From Acidimicrobiaceae bacterium (GTDB taxonomy: Bacteria; Actinomycetota; Acidimicrobiia; Acidimicrobiales; RAAP-2): 61,205 nt of DNA. The notes under the pieces were generated by a model, which saw only the letters and a list, made by a program, of their open reading frames with translations, had not been told where the DNA came from and did no database searches. Location: positions 1 through 61,205 of the forward strand of contig DAIDJP010000052.1 of NCBI GenBank assembly GCA_027451285.1, read 5' to 3'. Position 1 is the stretch's first letter, and every line of letters starts with the position of its first letter. The position numbers were made by a program, and so were the translations under genes. This document shows positions 1-8,868 of the stretch, piece by piece.

Positions 1-559
1 ACATACTCCGCAACGGTCGCTTCGCCTTGACCTAATGAGCTAATTTCATGTCGGACTCACACTTCTTGTGCTTGCACCATTGCCCAGGTTCGCGCCGATG
101 TGCAATGCATCGACCCATCAGTTCTCGATTCGCAGCTCGAATTTCTCACCGTTTGAGTTAGAAAATTGAATAACCCCAAGCACGCCAAATCCGGCGTCAT
201 GTAGCCAATCTTGTAGCCTAAGTCCCAAATTTGAGAGGACTTCGGTGGACGAAGGCGGACTAGTCGCCCCCTCTAGCCAGGAAAGATGGACATCGAAAGA
301 CGCGCTCGGACGGCCCAGCGTGGATCCCAAGGTGCCGGGATCGAGACCCGGGCGGCCCACCAGCACGACGTTCCCTCTGTTCAGAACGACGAGACAGCCG
401 CGGCGACTCCTTCGCGTACGAACACCTTCGCGTCAGCAATTACGGCCAGCTGGACTCGGCCCAGAATGACCAGAGGATCCCTCAGGCTTCGCTAATCGTC
501 CAGACACTGCATGGGAATCGGTGGCGGGAGTGAACTGTCCTTTCCAGGTAGTTCTAGTT
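1..559. other. Gene-poor stretch at the window start
   Basis: Apart from the tRNA-like fragment I see no convincing gene. The first 250 bases are visibly less GC-rich than the genes that follow. The short open frames here have no ribosome binding site and no recognisable domain. The frame on the minus strand across the fragment reads GRPGLDPGTLG, which is what the antisense of a tRNA T-arm gives, so I treat it as spurious. Confidence 0.5.
331..362 (+). repeat. tRNA 3'-end-like fragment (possible attachment-site remnant)
   Basis: The bases fold as the 3' third of a tRNA: T-stem CCGGG (335-339), seven-base loop ATCGAGA, T-stem CCCGG (347-351), a seven-base acceptor strand GCGGCCC, discriminator A and CCA. 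The matching 5' acceptor strand (GGGCCGC) and a D-arm are not present upstream, so this is not an intact tRNA. Such 3' tRNA pieces are commonly left as att sites by integrative elements. No integrase is visible in the window. The T-loop begins with A instead of the usual T, so decay or coincidence is possible. Confidence 0.4.
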
Positions 560-2101
560 TCAATCATCCTCTGACCCGGCGAGACTCTCTTGTGGCACGT
601 CGGCATCGGCGAGCACGAGTTCGCCATCCAACACCGCCTCCATGGCCCGAGCCTCGGCGACGTCAAGACCAAGGTCACGAGATCCGACTTTGACCGCGAC
701 GTCGCGCCGTATCGTCGACGATGCCACGGCCGCCGCGATCGCCGTGGCCGCCACGTACCACCAGAGGTGGTGGAAACTCTCCAGCGCCGAGTGAGCGCTC
801 GTGGGAGTTCCCAGCACCACCACCAAGACGGCCACTCCAATCGCACCACCGACCTGTCGGGACGTCTGGTTCACGGCGCTGCCGACGGCGAACCTCTCAG
901 GACGCAGGGACGAAACGGCGGCGGCGCCGAGAACCGGAAACGTCAGACCGATGCCCAGACCCACGACGAGTGTGCCCGGTAGCCAGGCGCCGAGATAGTC
1001 AGGACCCACGCCAATCCGTATCGCGAACCAGGTGAGCGCGAGGGCGAAAAAGCCAAAGCCCACGAGCAGCACAGGACGAAAACCCCACCGAGCCGCCCAG
1101 CGGCCCGCCGAACTTGACACCAGGGCGACCACCAGAGGACCGGGTGTCACGGCTAGTCCCGCCAAGAGGATCGAGTAGTGCCAGACGCTGGTGAGAAAGA
1201 GAATGTTGCCGAGCAGCATCGCGAAGAATCCCATGGCGTAGAGGAACGTCGCGGCGTTGGCCGCGCTGAACGATCGAGCCCGAAAGAGACGCAGGTCGAG
1301 GACGGGCTCGGGGTGTCGGCTCGATCGGTGCAGAAACAGGGACCCCAGGACGATCGAGCACGCGAAGCCGGCCACGACCTTCGAGCTCGACCAACCCCAG
1401 CTACGACCCTGCGAAATCGCGAGCACGAGGGCCGCCAGCGACACGCTGAGCAGCACGACTCCGAAGTAGTCCGGAGTCGAGCGTGACGGACTCCCCTCGA
1501 TGCGCGCGAGCACGCGACGCCCCACGAGCCAGGCAACGAGTCCAATCGGTAGGTTGACGTAGAACGCCGAGCGCCACCCCAGCCACGTGATCAGTGCGGC
1601 ACCGAAGGAGGGTCCGGTGGCCACGGCGAGAGCTCCGATGCCGCCCCACATCGCCACTACCTGAGAGCGTCGCTCCGTCGGGAAGGCCCCCAACAGAAGT
1701 CCCAGCGACGCGGGAAGCACCGCCGCTGCGCCGACGCCTTGAACGATACGCCCCGCGATCAACAGTCCCACCGACGGGGCCATGCCACACAGCGCGGAGC
1801 CCAGACAGAAAATTCCCAGACCCGCAAAGAAGACCTTCCGGCTGCCGATGCGGTCGGCACTCCGTCCGGCCACGACCAGTAGTGAACCAAAGACGATCGA
1901 ATACCCCGTGACCACCCACGCCAAGCTCGCACGCGAGTCGTGGGAGAAGGCCCGCTCCAGGGCCGGGAAGGCGACGTTGACGATCGAAAGGTCCAACGAC
2001 GCCATGAACGCGCCCAGCGCGGTCACGATAAAGATCGCCCGGCGCGTCCGACGACCTGGCACTTCATCGTCGACGGGACGATTGCTTATTGATCCTGTCA
2101 T
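560..2101 (-). CDS. MFS drug exporter, DHA2 (EmrB/QacA) type
   Basis: Predicted 14-helix major facilitator superfamily proton antiporter of the inner membrane, of the DHA2 multidrug type (about 510 residues is normal for the family). The first helix carries the typical AFMASLDLSIVNVAFPAL segment, followed by the motif-A-like loop GRSADRIGSRK and the GRIVQGVGAA region. I place the start at the internal ATG (2101) rather than the upstream ATG, because a -35 TTGCAT and -10 TAGTGT with a 17-base spacer sit so that transcription would begin at about this codon. It is divergent from an HxlR regulator gene that probably represses it. The substrate is unknown. Confidence 0.9.
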   Translation of the reverse strand: MTGSISNRPVDDEVPGRRTRRAIFIVTALGAFMASLDLSIVNVAFPALERAFSHDSRASLAWVVTGYSIVFGSLLVVAGRSADRIGSRKVFFAGLGIFCLGSALCGMAPSVGLLIAGRIVQGVGAAAVLPASLGLLLGAFPTERRSQVVAMWGGIGALAVATGPSFGAALITWLGWRSAFYVNLPIGLVAWLVGRRVLARIEGSPSRSTPDYFGVVLLSVSLAALVLAISQGRSWGWSSSKVVAGFACSIVLGSLFLHRSSRHPEPVLDLRLFRARSFSAANAATFLYAMGFFAMLLGNILFLTSVWHYSILLAGLAVTPGPLVVALVSSSAGRWAARWGFRPVLLVGFGFFALALTWFAIRIGVGPDYLGAWLPGTLVVGLGIGLTFPVLGAAAVSSLRPERFAVGSAVNQTSRQVGGAIGVAVLVVVLGTPTSAHSALESFHHLWWYVAATAIAAAVASSTIRRDVAVKVGSRDLGLDVAEARAMEAVLDGELVLADADVPQESLAGSEDD

Positions 2102-2150
2102 AGAACGCACACTAGGAGATTGAGTTCTATTATGCAACTGACTACACTAG
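2100..2150. promoter_or_regulatory. Overlapping divergent promoters with inverted-repeat operator
   Basis: Plus strand: -35 TTGAGT (2120-2125), 18-base spacer, -10 TACACT (2144-2149), start codon 5 bases later. Minus strand: -35 TTGCAT (2132-2137), 17-base spacer, -10 TAGTGT (2109-2114), start codon 7 bases later. A perfect 7-base inverted repeat ATAGAAC (2100-2106) / GTTCTAT (2124-2130) overlaps both promoters, and ACACTAG is repeated at 2109 and 2144. Repression of both genes by the HxlR protein is the natural inference. Confidence 0.6.
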
Positions 2151-2154
2151 AGCC

Positions 2155-2676
2155 GTGGAACGAAAGAGTTTTGCCGACATGGACTGCTCGGTGGCGCAGT
2201 GCCTCGAAGTGGTCGGCGAGTGGTGGAGCATGCTGATCATTCGTGACGCTTTCTTAGGCGTGACGAGATTCGAGGACTTTCATCGGCGCCTGGGGATCTC
2301 TCGGAACATCCTTCAACAGAGACTCACAAAGCTCGTCGACGAGGGTGTGCTCGTTCGCCGGCCCTACAGCGAGCACCCGCCTCGCGACGACTACCGCCTC
2401 AGCGCCAAGGGCCGAGATCTGTGGCCCGTTCTCACCGCGATGCGCCAGTGGGGTGACACCTACGCGGCGCCGTCCGGTCCCCCCGTCGTACTCGTACACA
2501 GCACCTGTGGACAGGAGACCACCGCCGTGCTCGTGTGCGACCAGTGTGGAGAGCGACTCGAACTGCACGACTGCACGGTCAAGGAGGATGCCGGACGAGC
2601 CACGTCGCCCAATTCCGTCATTCTCCGAGAGCGAGCGCCGGCGATCGCGCCTGATCCACACGTCACGCAAATGTGA
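2155..2676 (+). CDS. HxlR-family transcriptional regulator
   Basis: Winged-helix DNA-binding protein of 173 residues, longer than the usual 110-130. The HxlR core is clear: CSVAQCLEVVGEWWSMLIIRDAF near the N-terminus (conserved N-terminal Cys), then RFEDFHRRLGISRNILQQRLTKL as the recognition helix and the wing. The C-terminal tail holds a possible zinc ribbon (CGQETTAVLVCDQCGERL, with a further Cys close behind). The GTG start directly follows a -10 box, so the message is probably leaderless. The gene is divergent from the MFS exporter and likely responds to its substrate; this is inferred from context only. Confidence 0.88.
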   Translation: MERKSFADMDCSVAQCLEVVGEWWSMLIIRDAFLGVTRFEDFHRRLGISRNILQQRLTKLVDEGVLVRRPYSEHPPRDDYRLSAKGRDLWPVLTAMRQWGDTYAAPSGPPVVLVHSTCGQETTAVLVCDQCGERLELHDCTVKEDAGRATSPNSVILRERAPAIAPDPHVTQM

Positions 2677-4085
2677 CGAGATGAAGAGAATGTCGAGACG
2701 GACATCGTGAACGATTCGACGACCTCATTCAACTCCACTCTTCCGGGACCGAGATCGGGTCCCAACGACATTCCTCATCAAGATGCGAAAGTCAACGTCC
2801 TTCGGACGTCGCTGTCGCACGTGGTGTAGCAAGAGCGCAAGACTCGCCCGGCCCCTCGAGGAACTCACCGTCATAGTGAACCGAGCGCAGCCCGTCGACG
2901 GCTCTCGCACGTGACAGCAAGATGCGGTCCCCGTCTCCTTGTTCCACGTCACCGGTGCAGACCGGGCGGAACGGGATCGGACTATTCGCCCTGTGACTCC
3001 TTGGGATATCGGCCCAAGAGTTTGAGAAAGAGCCGTCCGAATCGACCTAGGTCCTGACTGCGTCCACTGGCCGCTTCGTGATCCAGCCGATTTCCGTGCA
3101 TGCCACCACCGGAGTTGGAAAGGCCCGCCAGATGAATATCGTTGGCCTCAGCCCCCTTGGGGACTTTCGCCATCCGATGACGGACCTTCCTCGGCTTGTT
3201 TCCAGCTTCACCCACAATGTCCACCTTTCACAGACTGAGAGAGAATGTCTCTCGGGAATTCATCGTTCGACGGCACAGGGTGAACTCGGGCAGTGTCGCC
3301 TTCGTCACGCGCGCGTGGTGCACCGTCGCGTTCGCCTGCGCATCGCGGCGGGCGCCCGCTCCTCGTGCGGGATTCCGTTCGAGTTCCTCTCGTTGAGCAC
3401 GCTTCGTCGAAACGACGACTTTCTCGCAGTCGCGGAAGTGTGTTGGGCTCTCTCTCGTTGCTCGCCGAGGTGGCACTCGACTGGCTGACCCGAGAGGTGT
3501 GGCCGACGCGGATCCTCGACCTTGAGCCGATGCGCGACGCAGCACGACGTCACGCGCGAGCATTGGCGTCACAACAAAGTGAGTCCCTCGTACGCGACCA
3601 CGTCTCGCGCCATCAATATCGTCACACAGATCCACTCGGCATCCTCCATCACTCGATTTAGTCGCGTGCTAGCAGGATGCGGTTGTCTGGACGTCCCTCT
3701 TCCAACGTAACACGACAACTCGTTACTCATTCTGAGAATCCTGACTGGTGCGTAGGGTCTCGGTCGCCGAGTCACAGGGCGGCCCGTCTCAAGGGTGTTG
3801 ACGCCTCTCGCAGGTCACCCTCGAACCCATCGTCCGACGTTGTGAGTCACTCTCGATGGCGCCGATCCCTTCGAGGTTCAACGTCACGTTCGAGAGTCTC
3901 CGTCGCATCGTTCTCCGCGGCCATCAGCGCGACGGGCCAGTTCTTCGGGTGAAGGATGCGGCTTCTCTGAACCAGCGAGGACACCACGTTCACACAGAAT
4001 TCCGAGTCAGGAGCTGGCCTGGCGACAGCAGTCCCCAACGCAGCGTTGCCGGTGACCGTCAGGTCACGACGGCTAGGGTGAGCCG
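2677..4085. other. 1.4-kb stretch without a convincing gene
   Basis: GC is lower and the open frames are short, rich in Arg/Ser and without domains. The least implausible is a minus-strand frame at 2982-3224 (80 residues, GTG start, mixed third positions); it has no recognised family and I do not call it. A small hairpin CTTGGG-N7-CCCAAG lies at 3000-3018. The region reads like decayed or intergenic DNA. Confidence 0.45.
4052..4079 (+). promoter_or_regulatory. -10 box with upstream inverted repeat
   Basis: A TAGGGT box (4074-4079) lies exactly six bases before the GTG start, as for several other genes here. A perfect inverted repeat GTGACC-N4-GGTCAC (4052-4067) sits just upstream, where an operator or activator site would be. 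I see no good -35 at normal spacing. Confidence 0.45.
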
Positions 4086-4892
4086 GTGCAACATGCCAAG
4101 GCTTCGCCAATCGGCTCGTGGCTGACAGCGAAGGGGCCCGTGCGCGTGCCTCAGATCACGGTCGCCTTCTGGGTCATCAAGGGCCTTTCGACCGCGATGG
4201 GCGAGTCCACTTCGGACTTCTTGGTCCACGCGATCAACCCCTACGTGGCCGTCCTGTTGGGTTTCGCGGCGTTCGTGATCGCGTTGGTCCTAGCCTTCGC
4301 CAAGGGCCGATATTCCCCGTGGACCTACTGGTTCGCGGTGGTGATGGTGGGAGTCTTCGGCACGATGGCGGCGGACGTCTTGCACGTGGCCCTCGGCGTT
4401 CCCTACGTGGCGAGTTCCATCGTGTACGCGCTAGTGCTCGCGGCGGTACTCGTGTCCTGGCGGGTGACCGAGAAGACCCTCTCGATCCACAGCATCGACA
4501 CCCCTCGCCGTGAGGCCTTCTACTGGGCGACGGTGGTCGCCACCTTTGCCATGGGAACCGCGCTCGGCGACTTCAGCGCCTACACCCTGCACCTCGGTTA
4601 CTTTTCGTCGGCGGCGGTCTTCGCCGCGATCATCCTCATTCCGGCCATCGGGTTTCGGGTCTTTCGTTGGAACGCGGTGTTCTCCTTCTGGTTCGCCTAC
4701 GTGGTGACCCGACCCCTGGGAGCGTCACTCGCCGACGGTCTTGGCAAGCCCAAGGAGGTCAGTGGCCTGGGCCTGGGCAACGGCTGGGTCGCCCTGGTAT
4801 TGGGTGCCGTGATCTTCATCATGGTCGCCGTCTTGGCGATCACCGGCGCGAGACTCCGAGCGGTACCGGCACTCGAGGCAGACCAGGCGTGA
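4086..4892 (+). CDS. Membrane protein of the COG4705 family
   Basis: Integral membrane protein of 268 residues with about seven or eight hydrophobic helices. It matches what I recall of the uncharacterised COG4705 membrane proteins: the VPQITVAFWVIKGLSTAMGESTSDF opening with its conserved Lys and Glu, the repeated LGDFSAYTLHLGYFSSAAVFA segment, and a final DGLGKPKEVSGLGLG loop before the last helix. The two halves look like an internal duplication. No biochemical function is known to me. The GTG start fits a leaderless message; an in-frame later start before VPQITVAF is also possible. Flanked by gene-poor DNA, so probably monocistronic. Confidence 0.8.
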   Translation: MQHAKASPIGSWLTAKGPVRVPQITVAFWVIKGLSTAMGESTSDFLVHAINPYVAVLLGFAAFVIALVLAFAKGRYSPWTYWFAVVMVGVFGTMAADVLHVALGVPYVASSIVYALVLAAVLVSWRVTEKTLSIHSIDTPRREAFYWATVVATFAMGTALGDFSAYTLHLGYFSSAAVFAAIILIPAIGFRVFRWNAVFSFWFAYVVTRPLGASLADGLGKPKEVSGLGLGNGWVALVLGAVIFIMVAVLAITGARLRAVPALEADQA

Positions 4893-5453
4893 AGAACCCA
4901 GTCTCCACGGTCAATCGCGCCCGGTCATCACAGGATTGACCTGCTCGAGGCAGATGACGACTCCGCTGGCGGCCAACTGTGTGGGTGGAGCAAGACAGCC
5001 GACGTCACCGGAACACTACCGACCTCGTGATCGCATGTGGTTGGTGTGGAACCACCACGCTCGTCGACCAGGGGGCGCTGCGATCGGATACTCAACGCGA
5101 GGTGGGACCCTTGCTGGTCACCAGCGGATACTTTCTCATGGCCACGGACACCGATGGTCCGTCTTCAAAAGTCACCGAGGAAAGTGCACCACGTCAGAAG
5201 ACGCCCACGCGCTACCTCCCACTGTTGGAGAGTTCAATCCCCAGCAACATGAGATTCTCGAGTACCACCAGGACGTGGTCCTCTTGAATCGGGGTCGCGA
5301 TCGGTGATCAGCGACGACAACCCTGAGGCCATCAGAGACCCCTGTCGGTTCACTCGACAGCCAGCATCGAAGTGCCGAGTTCAAATGGGATTCGTCGAAA
5401 CTCTGCTCGACCCGTATGGTTCAAAAAAGCCTTCGACATGAGTCGGACTGTCG
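4893..5453. other. Gene-poor stretch
   Basis: No credible coding region. A plus-strand frame around 4979-5287 contains CGWCGTTTLVDQG, which looks faintly protein-like, but it has no start signal, family or consistent codon bias. It may be a decayed gene. Confidence 0.4.
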
Positions 5454-6452
5454 TCAGGCCGCGTCGAGCAGCGCCTTGACCAGGTGACTCACCTGCGCCG
5501 TGGCGACGCCGACGCAGCGATCGGCGGCCCCGTAGGTCAGGTACACGATGTCGTCGTGACGCTCAGCCCCCTGGACGAAGACGACATTGTCGACGTCGCC
5601 TTCGCGCTCCCATTCGAGTTCGGGCTCGAGCAGGGGCTCATCGAGCTGGCTGAGCACACGCCCGGTGTCCTTGTCGAGCAGCGCGACGTTCGCCGTGTAG
5701 GCGCCGTCGGCGCGACGCTCGTGGAAGAACAGCAGCAGACCTTCGTCGGTCATGATCGGCGGTGCGCCCGCGCCGATGCCGAGCGCACCCGGCGTCGGAC
5801 GAAGCAGGGTGTGCGCGTCGAGGTCGGACATGTAGGGATCCCAGTACTCGGGTCCCGCGTGCCACAGGTGATCGAGGTCGTCGAAGATTGCCAGTTGCAT
5901 GTTGGGGTGGATCCGATGTACCAGCGCCACTCGCTGGTCGCTCAGCGTGAAGACAATGGCGTCCTTGTTGGCGACGTCGGCGGGCCCGAGGAGCTGACCG
6001 GTCTCTTCGTCGAGGTGGAACCGCTCACCGTCCCAGGACAGTCGGTGCGCGCCGATGCGCCAGGGTTGTCCGCTCTCTTCGGGCGGAAGCGAGGTGTAGG
6101 TCATGACGATGTCCTCGCCGTGCGCCCCCAGCACGCGCTGGACGCGCGGGTCTTCGTAACAGTGGACGCCCGAGGTCCCGGCACGCCCGAGCACGTAGGC
6201 GAACTCGTAGGTGCGCCCGTCGACCGAGGTCAGCACCAGCACGTCGGAGATGTAGTCGAGGAAGCGCGGTCCCGGTCCGTCGTTGCGCCGGTAGCCGTCA
6301 CGCACTCCCCGGGCGAAGAGATGATAGAGGCCGTCGTGGAAGAGCAATCCGGCGTTGAACACGGCACCGTATCCCGGCACCGAACCCGCTTCGACGATGG
6401 GGCGGTCGTGCAGGCGGCTGACCTGCGGCACTCGAATGAAACCCGCTCCCAT
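5454..6452 (-). CDS. GH130-family glycoside phosphorylase/hydrolase
   Basis: Five-bladed beta-propeller enzyme of the GH130 type (beta-mannoside phosphorylases and related hydrolases), about 332 residues, cytoplasmic (no signal peptide). Family landmarks in order: VFNAGLLFHDGLYHLFARG, YEDPRVQRV with the Asp expected for catalysis, NKDAIVF, GIGAGAPPIMTDEGLLLFFHERR, REGDVDNVVFVQGA, and the terminal YGAADRCVGVATA. The start chosen is the ATG at 6452, because GAGAGGAGAAG lies 9-11 bases before it; the longer reading would have the Shine-Dalgarno sequence inside the coding region. No other glycan genes are adjacent, so the substrate cannot be inferred. Confidence 0.85.
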   Translation of the reverse strand: MGAGFIRVPQVSRLHDRPIVEAGSVPGYGAVFNAGLLFHDGLYHLFARGVRDGYRRNDGPGPRFLDYISDVLVLTSVDGRTYEFAYVLGRAGTSGVHCYEDPRVQRVLGAHGEDIVMTYTSLPPEESGQPWRIGAHRLSWDGERFHLDEETGQLLGPADVANKDAIVFTLSDQRVALVHRIHPNMQLAIFDDLDHLWHAGPEYWDPYMSDLDAHTLLRPTPGALGIGAGAPPIMTDEGLLLFFHERRADGAYTANVALLDKDTGRVLSQLDEPLLEPELEWEREGDVDNVVFVQGAERHDDIVYLTYGAADRCVGVATAQVSHLVKALLDAA

Positions 6453-6978
6453 GACCCGACACTTCTCCTCTCGCGAAACTTCGAACACGCACTGTTGTCA
6501 GTTCCACTCGCTGACGAGACGAGTAGGGAAAGTGTAGAAGCCTCGGAAATTGTAGTGAGGGATGCTGGACGAAAATCATCACCCACGACGTATCCATGTC
6601 AGGTGAAGGGTGGGCGGGATCGTTACCGCAGTGGCCCCCCATTCGCGCACCCACGTGGCCGTGCCAGGGTGACCCGCTCTCATGACCACCGTGTCGGAGG
6701 CGGAATCGTGACAGAGACACGCCGAGCGAGCCGCGGCTGATCGACGCAGAGGGTGTCGGGTCCGCCAGCCGGCATCTGACCGCGTTTCACCCGTCACTTC
6801 GGCGGGCATTGTGGCTGATCGTCGGCCGATTCAACCGGCTGACGTCGACGGGCTCTTCCTCCTCGGTTCACCCACCGACCGTCTGACGACGCCCGTTCGA
6901 CGGCGCCCGGATTGGCAACATGACGAATTCGTGACTGGTCCTCGCCGGTCCTGACCTCGCGCCCGAGGCGAGACCGTC
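6453..6978. other. Gene-poor stretch
   Basis: About 0.5 kb between the GH130 gene's start and the SDR gene's stop. I see no domain-bearing frame, RNA gene or strong hairpin. The upstream part should hold the GH130 promoter. Confidence 0.4.
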
Positions 6979-7875
6979 TCAGCGCGTCGGTCCCGGCAGC
7001 CACGAGACGCCCGTGAGCTCCTCGGAGAGTTCCCAGAGCTGAGCCGCCACCGCCGCGTCGCGTGCCTTCGGCGACGGAACCCCCACCGCCGGATACCCGC
7101 GCATGCTGCGAAAGCCGTCAGGACCGATGTAGGAGCCCCCGGGCACGTCCGCCGTGGCCCCATAGAGCGTGGGCAGTGCCCCCATGGCGTCACTCTGGGC
7201 CACGAGCCGATTACCCAGGGTCATCACCGCGGCGGTGACGCGGCTCGCCGCGTGGCTCTGAAGGTTCGTCGCGGCGTAACCCGGGTGCACGGCGAGGGCT
7301 CGCACGCCGGACCCGCTCGCGGCAAGGCGGCGCTCGAGCTCGAAGACGAAGAGCAGGTTCGCCAGCTTCGACTGGCCGTACGCGTCCCAGGCCTTGTAGC
7401 GGCGCCTCTCCCAGTTGAGGTCCTCCACATCGATCCAGCCCGAACGGTGCAGCTCGGACGACACGACCACGACGCGATCCGTGATCAAGGGCAGCAGCAG
7501 GTTCGTCAAGGCGAAGTGACCCAGGTGATTGGTCCCGATCTGCATCTCGAATCCGTCGGCGGTCCTCTGTGCGGGAACGGCCATGACCCCGGCGTTGTCG
7601 ATGAGGACGTCGAAGGATTCCGTGGTGGCCTCGGCGAAGGCGCGCACCGAGTGAAGGTTCGCGAGGTCGAGCGCACGCACCATGACATCCCCCGTCATCG
7701 CGGCCGCGGCCGTCTCGCCCTTTCTCACGTCGCGAACGGCCAGGGTGACCGTGGCGCCGGCGCGCGCGAGAGTTCGTGCGGCCGCCCGTCCGATTCCGCT
7801 GTTGGCCCCGGTGATGATGACCGAGCGGCCCGCGAGGTCGGGCAGATCTGCGCCGGTCCAGTGCGTGTGAGCCAT
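6979..7875 (-). CDS. Short-chain dehydrogenase/reductase (retinol dehydrogenase-like)
   Basis: NAD(P)-dependent oxidoreductase with a full Rossmann fold, 298 residues. Cofactor motif TGANSGIGR at 22-30, DNAGVM (the NNAG equivalent), NHLGHFALTN, catalytic Ser in VVVVSSELH and YGQSK as the YxxxK pair. The arrangement resembles the WW-domain/retinol dehydrogenase or protochlorophyllide reductase-like SDRs. A TAGATT box lies six bases before the ATG, suggesting a leaderless transcript. The substrate is unknown. Confidence 0.88.
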   Translation of the reverse strand: MAHTHWTGADLPDLAGRSVIITGANSGIGRAAARTLARAGATVTLAVRDVRKGETAAAAMTGDVMVRALDLANLHSVRAFAEATTESFDVLIDNAGVMAVPAQRTADGFEMQIGTNHLGHFALTNLLLPLITDRVVVVSSELHRSGWIDVEDLNWERRRYKAWDAYGQSKLANLLFVFELERRLAASGSGVRALAVHPGYAATNLQSHAASRVTAAVMTLGNRLVAQSDAMGALPTLYGATADVPGGSYIGPDGFRSMRGYPAVGVPSPKARDAAVAAQLWELSEELTGVSWLPGPTR

Positions 7876-7881
7876 AGGGGC

Positions 7882-7887
7882 AATCTA
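7882..7887 (-). promoter_or_regulatory. -10 box TAGATT of the SDR gene
   Basis: TAGATT ends six bases before the ATG, the same geometry seen upstream of many genes in this window. Transcription would begin at or next to the start codon. Confidence 0.4.
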
Positions 7888-7914
7888 CGGGCGACCGGCC
7901 TATGTGGCCAGCAC

Positions 7915-8364
7915 CTATCGGCGCGGCTCGCAGATGACCAGCGGGATGTCGCGCCGGGCTCGACGCCGGTAGCTGGCGTAGGGCTTGTAGGCCGCAACGA
8001 CCCGCGGCCACAGTTCGTCCTCCTCGGCCCGGTCGGCGACTCGCGCACGCACGGCGCGGCGCTCGCGACGGAGGGTGAGTTCGACCTCCGGATGGGCGAG
8101 CAGGTTCATGAACCAGTCGGGATTACGGTCGTCGCCCCCCTTGGAGCCCACGAGAACGATCCGCTCATCCTCCACGACGGGCGCGGCGAGCAGGACGGTG
8201 CGTTCGCGTCCCGATGTGCGCCCGATCGTGTGGAGTTGCACGATCGACATCCCGAAGGCCGACGCGCCGAGGCGCGAATCCGTCGCACGCAACACGGAAT
8301 GATGAACGAGATTGAGCGTCCGAAAACCACGATCGATGAGATGACGGCGCCACTGGCTCATCAC
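7915..8364 (-). CDS. Deazaflavin-dependent nitroreductase-family protein (DDN-like)
   Basis: Small split-barrel protein of about 149 residues of the F420-dependent nitroreductase (Ddn/Rv3547) family. Landmarks: TIGRTSGRERTVLLAAPVVEDERIVLVGSKGGDDRNPDWFMNLLAHPEVEL, in which GSKGG and PDW(F)xNL are the typical cofactor-contact segments, and a C-terminal YRRRARRDIPLVICEPR strand. It implies that the organism makes coenzyme F420. Start is either GTG (8364) or the next codon ATG (8361), with GAGGTT upstream. Same direction as the SDR gene but separated by about 40 bases. Confidence 0.87.
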   Translation of the reverse strand: MMSQWRRHLIDRGFRTLNLVHHSVLRATDSRLGASAFGMSIVQLHTIGRTSGRERTVLLAAPVVEDERIVLVGSKGGDDRNPDWFMNLLAHPEVELTLRRERRAVRARVADRAEEDELWPRVVAAYKPYASYRRRARRDIPLVICEPRR

Positions 8365-8464
8365 GAGAACCTCGCACGAGCGCTGCGTCGCGCACCCTCG
8401 TCAGGGTCGCGCGCGGCCACGTCGGGCACCGGCAACGGCGAGGGATCGACCCGGGCGGTGTCGA

Positions 8465-8608
8465 TCAGACTTGGGCTCCACTCCCCGCACTCGGCTCGCC
8501 GAAGATGCCCTTCTTGGTGTCGCGCTTCTGGTGCTTCTCGAGGCGCTTCTCCTTGAGGGACTTGCCCACCTTCTTGGCGTTGTGATGACTGGGTGATTTA
8601 TCGGCCAC
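8465..8608 (-). CDS. Small basic actinobacterial protein (47 residues)
   Basis: A 47-residue, Lys-rich protein beginning VADKSPSHHNAKKVGKSLKE and continuing with a charged EKRLEKHQKRDTKKG helix. Closely similar short proteins are widespread in actinobacteria, with no assigned function that I know of. The GTG start is fixed by a strong GAGAGGAG site five bases upstream; the longer frame that surrounds it has no such signal and a non-biological sequence. No Cys and no membrane segment. It could be a nucleic-acid-associated or stress protein, but this is a guess. Confidence 0.7.
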   Translation of the reverse strand: MADKSPSHHNAKKVGKSLKEKRLEKHQKRDTKKGIFGEPSAGSGAQV

Positions 8609-8827
8609 AATGACTCCTCTCGTAGGCGTCGTCAGTGTTGGCGGCGTCGAGGACTCCCGTTGGCAATGGCCGATCACCGAGTGGTGCCGAGGATCACCTT
8701 CGGGTAGGTACCTCATCACCGACCCTAATCGGCACGACCCGCAACTCGTCGCCACGGGGGTCGCGAGCGGCTTCGGGGCGACACTCGCGAAGTCTCCCCT
8801 CGTGAACCGCTGATTCTTCGACGAACG

Positions 8828-8863
8828 CGTGGCCATCGTGATGGCGACACCACGATGGCCACG
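8828..8863 (-). terminator. Perfect 13-bp hairpin after the alcohol dehydrogenase gene
   Basis: CGTGGCCATCGTG (8828-8840) and its exact complement (8851-8863) enclose a ten-base loop, starting six bases beyond the dehydrogenase stop codon. There is no T-run, as is common for actinobacterial terminators. Its position argues for transcription termination or 3'-end protection of the dehydrogenase mRNA. Confidence 0.65.
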
Positions 8864-8868
8864 TGCGG

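Noticed and set aside
118..366. 82-residue minus-strand frame reading GRPGLDPGTLG
   Set aside because: It is the antisense translation of a tRNA T-arm-like segment, a known source of false ORFs, and has no ribosome binding site.
2982..3224. 80-residue minus-strand frame with fairly natural composition
   Set aside because: No recognised domain, weak start context and unremarkable third-position GC; left as part of a gene-poor stretch.
4979..5287. Frame containing CGWCG, resembling a zinc ribbon
   Set aside because: Single motif only, with no start signal and a low-complexity end; at most a decayed gene.
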